Source: Aquilaria yunnanensis | Lineage: Eukaryota; Streptophyta; Magnoliopsida; Malvales; Thymelaeaceae | NCBI GenBank assembly: GCA_039654915.1 | Contig: CM077600.1 | Location: 32,807,992-32,871,991 of the forward strand | Length of the DNA: 64,000 bases | Reading direction: 5' to 3' | Shown here: positions 56,541 through 64,000 of the stretch, piece after piece | How the letters are laid out: every line of letters begins with the position of its first letter | Numbering within the stretch: the stretch's first letter is position 1 | Notes under the pieces: model-generated | Told to the model about the DNA's origin: nothing | What the model saw: the letters and a program-made list of their open reading frames with translations, nothing else | The model's database searches: none | Translations under genes and position numbers: made by a program

Positions 56541-58620
56541 ACACTGCTCACCCTGACAGATCAGTAAGGTTTTTGAAACGCTATTAACATCTAAGAAACA
56601 TGTGTGTGTTGTTGAAGACATAGGGTTCGGAGGCATTTTAAGGTTGCAATGTAGATGGGTGTGTAAGGATCTGATAAATTGGATGGTTGACAGGTTTAAC
56701 CCAATGAACATGAGTATTGATCTCGGTTCTAATAAGATTGAGCTAGTGGATGATGATGTGTGGTTGGTTCTTGGGTTGCCAAATGGAAACATATCATTTG
56801 GTCCTAAGTCATATTCAGATGTGCGGGAGGCATTTGCAACGAAGTGGCCAAAATGCAAGACAAAGAACAAAGATGGACCGTATGTATCTACAATCGACAA
56901 AGCAGTTGAGGAAGATAAGGATGCTGGAGACAAGTTCAAGCAAAATTTCATTGTCTGTATTGTCTCAAGGTTACTAGTACCCACTTCCCGAACACATTGT
57001 AACTGGAAGTTCTTGAGATTTATCAGAAACCTTGAGGATGTTCTAAAGATGAACTTTTGTGCGTTTACATTAGCAGAGTTAGGAGATGAAATATACAAGT
57101 GGAAATAGGAAACCAGGCCACAGATGTTGAATGAGTGCCTCCTTTTCCTGCAAGTAAGCTTGAATCTTTGAGCATTTATTTAATTAAATACGTTTAAAGG
57201 AACTGAGCTGTATTGCTGTGGTGATATTATGTTAAACTAGGTGAGCAATGTATTAATATAGATACAATATGTACTAACCTACGTATTTGATGTGTTTATA
57301 AGTATACATTTTGTGATACTACATGGTATAAGCATGTGCGTGTACTATTAATAGATCTAATCTATATGGAACTACGTGTTAACTATATTAGTCTAAGATC
57401 CTACATGTTTAAAATTGATAGAAAATTCTCGTTTTGTCCATACAGATGCTCTATCTTGACCGGGTTGTCCTTTTTTATCGCCGAATGATCCTGAGGGAAG
57501 TACCGCATATAATGAGATGGACACATGATGCGGTACTGAGGCGGCTATTGCAAGAAAGGAGAAAAGTTGGTGCATTTGGCCACAGTCGGTTGGCTCTACC
57601 TCATGATACTGATGAGGTGAATAAGGTAGCTAAATACTTAGGCCAAAAAGGGGGTAAAAAGGTTGTGGATGTGCCAAACTCCTTTGGGTCTTGGGAGAGT
57701 GAAATGAATCTCCTTATCTCATATGGGAAAGAGACAAGTGAGGCATACAAACGGTTCCGGTCTCAAGTTGAGAGAGTGAGCAGTCGATTCCCACAGATGA
57801 AGAAGGAATTACATCATTTTCTTAAGCCGGCAGAAAAAGGCAACGTTAGTAGCTCTCAGTTTACCCAATTTACCAACGAGTCGTTGGAAATGATTCACCA
57901 AATTACGCAGGCTTGTTATCAGTTGTTGTACGAATCTACAGGTATTTGTTAATGCATAGTTTTGCTTATTATCCCCATATGTTATACTAAGCATGTTACG
58001 CTAACATAGGTAATGTGTAAATGTGGGACAGGGATGAAGCAGGCCGAAGGGCAGGAAGGAATGAAGGGAATGGAATTTGCAGACATTGTAATTGACAAGG
58101 AACAACATGATGGCAGAAAGGATGATGCACACGATTTTGATTTGGATCAGGGTTTCAGGGGGACAACAGATGTAGGGGAAGAAGATGTTGGGGATGAAGA
58201 TGCATTAGGAAATGCTACTGTCAAACTTCCAACAATGAGGCCACCTAGAAAGAAATTCAAGGCTGCATGTTTACGGTCACCGTTCATGCAAGGAATGGGG
58301 AAGGACAGTGCTAAGTATCAAATCCCCAATGATGATGCAATCCTTGTAGATTATGGGATGCATGCCGAACTTGTTAAATCGTAAGATTTCATATGTGATA
58401 ATGAAAAAAGTATAATGTATGAACGTGCATTGTCTAACAACTGTGTTTGTTACTAGGGAATTACTATATGATGATGGCCACAACCATGTAGTGTCTTGGG
58501 AGTGCTTTCTAACTTTGTGGGATAAGAGCAAGATAGACATTACGATCATGGATGCATGGTGTTTGGCCCTTAATACAAAGGAACGTGAATGACCAGCTCC
58601 AAGACGATTTTGGTGTATAA
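55149..58620 (+). pseudogene. Second Ulp1-like (KIU-type) gene, broken and truncated
   Basis: Small Lys/Arg-rich exons (55149-56460) lead to the conserved N-terminal region at about 56536-57153 (LINWMVDRFNPMNMSIDLGS, VWLVLGLPNGN), then 57446-57940 (MLYLDRVVLFYRR, a region like the one after exon 1 of the gene at 3863), 58013-58381 (PPRKKFKAACLRSPFMQG) and 58457-58618 (WECFLTLWDKSKIDITIMDA, start of the peptidase domain). An in-frame TAG at 57106-57108 and a TGA at 58590-58592 interrupt it. The part with the catalytic His, Asp, Gln and Cys is missing, because unrelated sequence begins near 58620. It is a distant relative of the protease in the giant MULE, probably from another MULE whose ends I could not find. 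Confidence 0.75.
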
Positions 58621-59388
58621 TGCCTATATAATCTAGGCAACATCTCTCTCAGACAAAAACTGCCAGCCCAAACTTCATCCCAAAATTTAATCGTTTCTCC
58701 ATTTCCTAGCTTCCATGGAAAAGATTTATAAAATGGTATCCTATTCCCAATCTCACCAATATCAAACCCAACTTTTTCATTAGGGTGACTAAATGGTAAA
58801 AGACACGCTCAATCCTAAATCTTTAATTAACATTACAATCGACTCTCAATCTTCATTTCTGTACAAATTGATCTCAAACCTTTATAATTTTTTGAATATT
58901 TGTGTCCTTTTGAATTTGCCAAAAACGCAATTTTTAGAGAATAAAACTTATAGTTTTAATGGTTTATTAACTATTCGTTAAATATTTCATAATTTAAACT
59001 TTCTAGAAGATAACTACTAAATAATTTAAATTTAATCATTTTTACATAACTGTTTGATGTTAATTTTTAAAGTTATAGCTCGAATATGTTTGATGATTAT
59101 ATTCTTATGAACTGTCCACAATTTTTGGACAACTAAAAAATTAGCTAATATACCAAATTTTTCTCTGTAAAACCAATTTTCATTTTAAATTAGTCTTATA
59201 ATCAACCTAATACTAGAAAAATAGTATACAAGAAACTATTAAGATTTTAAAAGTAATACGCAATGGAATAGGAATAAAATTTTAAAACCAATTTAAAATG
59301 CAAAATGGAATAAAATGGAATGCAGTTGAATATCAACTTAGAGTGATGATACTATTTAGTCGTGACTCAAATGATGCTGCTATGTTAT
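58621..59388. other. Intergenic, nothing recognised
   Basis: AT-rich. The 62-residue frame at 58793 has no motif. Confidence 0.4.
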
Positions 59389-60436
59389 GGCCTAAAGACT
59401 CTTTTGGTCCAACTTTCCCCTAAACTTGCAAAAATGGCACACTTTACCCCTTATGGCATGCGTGCTCATCACGTGGTAACTTCAAAACAAACAATGTTTA
59501 TCATCATAACTATACAACTGTGTACCTAGAAATCACAACAAACACCCCTCTTCTCTATATTTTTTTGCACCATCTCATCATCATTATCATCATCTTCTTC
59601 TTTTTCTTCTAGCTTTTTGTACCTCTTAATATGATCAACCCTTATCATTCGACCTAGAATGTAAGTCCCATTAAAGTTATCTACAACCAACACAAATCAT
59701 TACTTCACTTTTCCAAAGTATAAGCATTATTGAACCATTAGCAACGAGAAAAGGCAACGGTATAAAATTAATTAACTAATTCACTAGCATTAAAACCAGT
59801 GCAATATAGACCAATAGCAAGAGTCATGCTCAATTGATCCTCATAAGCAACAAAAGGTGAAGCCTCTTGACTTGCTAATGCCTTTGTCTTTAACAAGATT
59901 AACGTCCACAATTTCCCTATACCTGAAAAGAATCCTTTTATGAGAATAAGAAACCAAAACTACAATTCAAAGCTTCAAAATTCATGTAAGTGATTGAACA
60001 AAATTATCATAAAATAGAGACTTCCAAAGGAAAAAGTTTGGAAGTTGAAATGGCTTAGTGGGCACAGACGGTAAAAAGGTTGCTTTTAGTGAGATCAAAT
60101 GGAAGGCCTTTTACAAAGATATACAAGATAATCGTAATCATTTTTATCATCAGCACTAACATTGTGGTCGGCATTCAAGTTGGCACTAGTGAGCCAAAGC
60201 TGGGATATAGCCACTAGGTTCATTTGGGGCAGACAGTTGATTGATGCTGACTTCACCAAAGTTGTTAAGAGCAAGTGGTGTTAAGAGCAAATATCTCACA
60301 TGATGTGCATATAAGACAAAAAGGGCTAAAGTGTCCTGTATTTGCAATTTCATGGAGTGAATTTGACCAATTTCAAGTTAAAGGGGTTCAGTGTCCAGTT
60401 ATGGAGAGTTTGAGGGCTAAAAGTAGCTTTAGGCCA
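59389..60436. mobile_element. Non-autonomous MULE-type element
   Basis: The left end GGCCTAAAGACTCTTTTGG and the complement of the right end (GGCCTAAAGCTACTTTTAG) are inverted repeats, continuing with CTTGCAAAAATGGCACACTTT against AATTGCAAATACAGGACACTT-type text. The flanking 9-mers CTATGTTAT and ATATATTAT match at 7 of 9, consistent with a decayed 9-bp target duplication. No coding region. Confidence 0.6.
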
Positions 60437-60476
60437 TATATTATCCCCAAGTCCACAATAGAAGAAAAGCTCCTAT

Positions 60477-62363
60477 TGACACCCAATTTTGTCTGGACAT
60501 TAACTTTTTGTCAGGTTTTAGATTAGGAAATTAGTTTAGGAGCATTTTGGTTTTTTAGGGGCATTTTAGTTTTTTTAGGTAATTTTTGATTTTTTGGATC
60601 ATTTAAGGTACAGATAGTAATTAATTTAGTTAGGCACTAATTTAGAGTCTTAGAGGTCTTGTGGGGTCAATTCGGGCAAAAACAAAAAGTTTGGGAGAAA
60701 ATTGGACATTTTTAGAAATTTTTGAGCAATATTCAAAGGTTTGGGGTAAATCTGTCAATTCTAGAGAGTCTGAGCCAAATCTGGCGATTTTATGGTATTT
60801 CAGGAAAAATCTGGGGTTTTTGCAAAGTTTTGGGCTAATCTGACAATTCCTGAAATTTTTGGATCAAATAGGCAGATTAAATTTGTATTGGACTGAAACT
60901 GGTAATTTTTCCAGATTATATCCTAATTGAACTAACCTTCTTTAAATTTGATTTGGATGGATTTTAAACTCTAAAAAACAGTGTTAATCACGTTTTAAGC
61001 CCACACTAGTATAAAAGTGGCTTAGATTTCGAGAGAAAGGAGAAAAAAACGAAGCCCTAAGCTCTATTTTCAAAAAAAGGAAAAACTGCAGCCCTAGACC
61101 ACTGCCTATCCTACCTTTTGCCCAAACAACCCTAAAATTCCTCCAGCGCCGCCGGCCCCTGGTTTTCCAGATCCTCACCGTCCGATGCTCCAGTTTCTCT
61201 CCCTCCATTCACCCGACGCCTTTAGCCCTCCCAGCTCGCTGCCCGTGCTCCGCCTCAGCGACGTACAGCCACCCTCGTGCTTCCCCAGCTGCCGTTGACG
61301 CCGAGACGAGGGGGAGAAGTCGCGCGACGCCCCGTCCCCGTCTCGATTCGCTCCGACCACAGTTGCCGTCTCCGTCGCGTCGCCCTCTTCGCCGTCGGCA
61401 AGCCGGCAGCTCCGTCCCCTTCGCGTTTTCTCTCCAGTCGCCCTCCACCGCCGTCCAGGCGTTCCCCTGCTCCAGCCGCCGCCAGCCACCCAGCCGCTCG
61501 AGCGCCGATGCTCCCTCCGCCGTCTCCGTTACGCTGCTGAACGAAGAATCGAGAGGAGCCCGGATTGCGACGAATCAGACCCATTTCAGAACCCAGATTC
61601 GACCCACCTAGTCAACTTTTGGTATAACGTCGCTTTAGCCCCTGATTTTTTTCTGTTTCACTCATATAAGTCACTAACTTTCCTTTTTTTCAGATCAGTC
61701 ATTGACAGCTAGGTTTATTTTTATTTTTGTTCTTCTTTGTCTCTTTTTTTTGTTTGTTTGTTTTGGGCACCCATTAAATTTAGTCATTAATTTCACCTAA
61801 TATGTTTCTTTTTGTTTATTCTATTTTATTTTCTTAAATTACTTCAGTCATCTTTTATTTTTATTAACTGATTTTAGGATTACGCAATTTAGTTTTAGGA
61901 TCTCATAATGTGTCTTAGAATAAATAATAATTAGTTCTTTAATTGCTTAGATTTTATTTATTTTTTCTTATCTAGACATTAGCAAGAAATCAAATGAAGA
62001 TAACTCTTTTTATATTTTTAGTACTTGACATTTATTTTTCAGGATGTCCGTTCTCGGTGGTTTGATAAAATTCTGAGACGGGTTGTTTATTGCATATTCG
62101 GTTGGTCTGATAAGATCCCCGGTTTGGAATTAAAAATTAAATAAAATTTATAAAAATCACTTTAAATCAAAGATTAGATCAAGAAATAAATGGTTAGGAA
62201 AAGATAAAACTGAACCCCATGGTACCAATTCCTGGGCGCTTTAATAGGGTTATTTTAGCGTAACCGACTCACTACTTTAGAATCTCTCGCAGACCATTTT
62301 TTAGGTATCCAATCGACCTAGGAAAACTTATTGGTGGCGATTCCTAAATATCATGTTGCTACA
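60477..62363 (+). repeat. 5' LTR of a Tat-type Ty3/gypsy element
   Basis: Begins TGACACCCAATTTTGTCTGG, a typical start of Tat/Retand LTRs, and ends CTACA three bases before the primer binding site. About 1.9 kb. A GC-rich, CpG-rich stretch (61130-61610) gives open frames on both strands that are not genes. The second LTR would lie right of the window. Confidence 0.8.
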
Positions 62364-62366
62364 GCT

Positions 62367-62384
62367 TGGCAACTCCGCTGAGGA
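62367..62384 (+). other. Primer binding site (TGGCGACTCC type)
   Basis: TGGCAACTCCGCTGAGGA differs at two positions from the TGGCGACTCCGCTGGGGA site used by Tat/Ogre elements. Confidence 0.8.
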
Positions 62385-63204
62385 AGAGTCTAGCCATAAA
62401 AAAATGGGGGGTTTAGTTTAGTTTTGTTTTTTTTTCTTGTTTGTTTCTCGATATACTGATTTGATGTGCTTTTTTTTAGGTTGGTGCACACACACACTTC
62501 GGCATGCATAATGAGCTCAATACCCAAGCTCATTCCAACCAAATTTTGCAAAATACCCGGGTTAGGCTGGTCGTGTGAGACGATAGTTTCCACGCTTTCT
62601 CTAATCCGTAGTAGTAAGTAGTGTTACCCGAATGTGACGATAGTCACTCCATAGGGCCATGAAAACTACGACTCGAATTAATCCTTCCTCATGTAACCCT
62701 TGTGGGTGAGGAATTGGGCCTTTTCTAGTCCGATAGGACTTAGCAAGAGGGATTCAAGAACCAACCTATAACCTTTTCTTTCAAAAACTACCCATGCATA
62801 TAGCGGCCATAGATCTATCCATTAGGACTCCCATAACAAGACACATACCGTTTAGTTGACTCGCTTCATTGTTTTTGTAACTAGTTTGTGTTTCTACACT
62901 AACATCGCTAACTCTTTTGTCATTTAACCGTTTTTGTTGCTTTAATCACATGTTTTCTCTCTTCATAACTCTGGTGGCTCATATATTATTTCTCCATATC
63001 AATTTTATTCTAACTTGTTACTAATCTCACTTTTCTTTTGTTGATTTGATTATTTTTCAAGCATACTTTTCCCTTCATGCATCAAAATCCTGCATCAAGT
63101 CTTGAACTTCCACAATAATAGACGATCAAGCTCACTCATTGCATGCATGCATCATATTAACCACGTACATACAAAGTCTAATAAAAGAATTTCCACTTCT
63201 AAAA
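62385..63204 (+). other. Retroelement leader
   Basis: Long untranslated leader between primer binding site and gag, as usual in Tat-lineage elements. No gene. Confidence 0.6.
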
Positions 63205-63245
63205 ATGAGTGAAAGATTGGTACTCAACACCGAAATTCAACTTGG

Positions 63246-63587
63246 TTGCAAACAAAGCTCATGGTGGAACAAGTCGAAGCATGTCTCACTGACACTGAGT
63301 CAAAGATAGAGGGCATGGCTGAACAAATGAAGCATCTAATGGAGCTGATCAAGGGGAAAGTGGTGCAAACCCCCATCAAAGATCCACAAGACCCGACCTA
63401 TCCTCCCGGAGTCACTCAACAACGGGTCTCAGTTCAAGAGAAGCTCTTTCAAGACTCAGGCCCATCTGATGACATTCATCCAATTTTCGAAGAAAAGAAG
63501 CAGCTGCTTAAAGAAGAAGAAGATACTCAAAAACTCGAGACCATAGAGAAGAGACTTCGGGCCATTGAAGGTTCAACAATTGATTAA
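63246..63587 (+). pseudogene. Tat-type Ty3/gypsy gag N-terminal fragment
   Basis: The 113-residue frame has a coiled-coil-like start (EGMAEQMKHLMELIKGK), a proline-bearing linker (PQDPTYPPGVTQQ) and KLETIEKRLRAIEGS near its end. This is the order at the start of Tat/Ogre gag. A more upstream ATG (63205) is in a different frame, and after 63587 the expected continuation is degraded by stops. The element is therefore likely defective. It lies downstream of the matching LTR and primer site. Confidence 0.72.
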
Positions 63588-64000
63588 TTCCAAATTGCTA
63601 GATCCTAATGTGATTGGTAATTGAAAGTGAAGATTTTAAGCTAGAATTACATTAATTTTGGAAGGGCTTCAAGTTAGGTCCAACCTGGCAGTTCGCACAC
63701 ATTCTTGAATGACAAGGAATCCTTTGAGTAAATTTGTATCTTTGAGAGCTTGCCAAAGTGATTTAATAGTAAAAATCTCATAGATTTAGTCCAAAATCTA
63801 GGGTATAGTCTTTGTTAAATGGACACCTGTTATTCTTTTCTTGTCCAATAAGAAGATGTAATGTGTGCATTCCACAACTTTTTACATCTATCTCACACTC
63901 TTTGCCATTACACCATTCATTTTACGACATTGCAATCATGTTTCTCTTTCATAAACGCGACAATACTACTCGTGGGTGGAAATGGAAGTTAAGGAAGATT
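63588..64000 (+). other. Degraded retroelement interior
   Basis: Immediately after the stop, traces of the gag continuation are possible in broken frames. Nothing else can be identified before the window ends. Confidence 0.35.

Noticed and set aside
61175..61611. Several overlapping open frames of 79-109 residues on both strands
   Set aside because: They come from a GC-rich LTR segment where stops are rare. No domain, and they lie inside the Tat LTR.

Overview
The window looks like nuclear DNA of a flowering plant, most likely a eudicot. The sequence is AT-rich and genes have many short AT-rich introns. Plant transposon families lie nested in one another (MULE, hAT, CACTA, Stowaway, Ty1/copia, Ty3/gypsy Tat-type). 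Plant-specific protein families are present: plant mobile domain, FAR1-type transposase, terpene synthase, germin-like. There are no bacterial operons, rRNA genes or convincing tRNA genes. I cannot name the species.

Region 1 (1-27.2 kb) is dominated by one very large Mutator-like element (MULE) at 2260-25257 (22,998 bp). It is bounded by ~38-bp imperfect terminal inverted repeats and a perfect 9-bp target duplication, GCATTTGAT (2251-2259 and 25258-25266). It carries three apparently intact spliced genes: a Ulp1/C48-like cysteine protease (3863-7196, +), a plant-mobile-domain protein with an acidic tail (8431-13120, +) and a mudrA/FAR1-type transposase with FAR1, DDE and SWIM domains (15164-17835, -). 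The rest is repeats: A-rich arrays of an AAAAAAGCGAT-type motif that I see only inside the element, degenerate telomere-like blocks, and a 3.9-kb GGTACC satellite with a 152-bp higher-order unit. The MULE sits inside a small hAT-like element, next to a duplicated gene fragment that also took a 1.2-kb hAT. A second, related MULE end lies at 1-48.

Region 2 (27.2-38.4 kb) is retrotransposon debris: a Ty3/gypsy relic with reverse transcriptase deleted (28.2-32.4 kb), an orphan terpene synthase last exon (32512-32790) and a minus-strand Ty1/copia relic (33.3-36.1 kb). The second copy of the duplicated segment (36500-37790) preserves the sites that are interrupted in copy 1.

Region 3 (38.4-46.6 kb) holds the one ordinary host gene that looks intact: a seven-exon, 400-residue, conserved but uncharacterised plant protein (39061-42305, -). 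Nearby are a germin-like pseudogene and a Sam50/Omp85 outer-membrane barrel pseudogene.

Region 4 (46.6-64 kb) contains a non-autonomous CACTA element with 3-bp TSD, a long-inverted-repeat element, small MITEs, a broken second Ulp1-like gene with its own TTAATACA motif cluster (54.5-58.6 kb), a MULE-type non-autonomous element, and the 5' LTR, primer binding site and gag start of a Tat-type Ty3/gypsy element that runs toward the window end.

The genes that plausibly work together are the three in the giant MULE. The transposase would act on the TIRs. The protease and PMD proteins are the sort of accessory functions known from KIU/Kaonashi and VANDAL-type MULEs. The motif arrays are candidate cis targets for an element-specific counter-silencing or transposition system; that link is inference.
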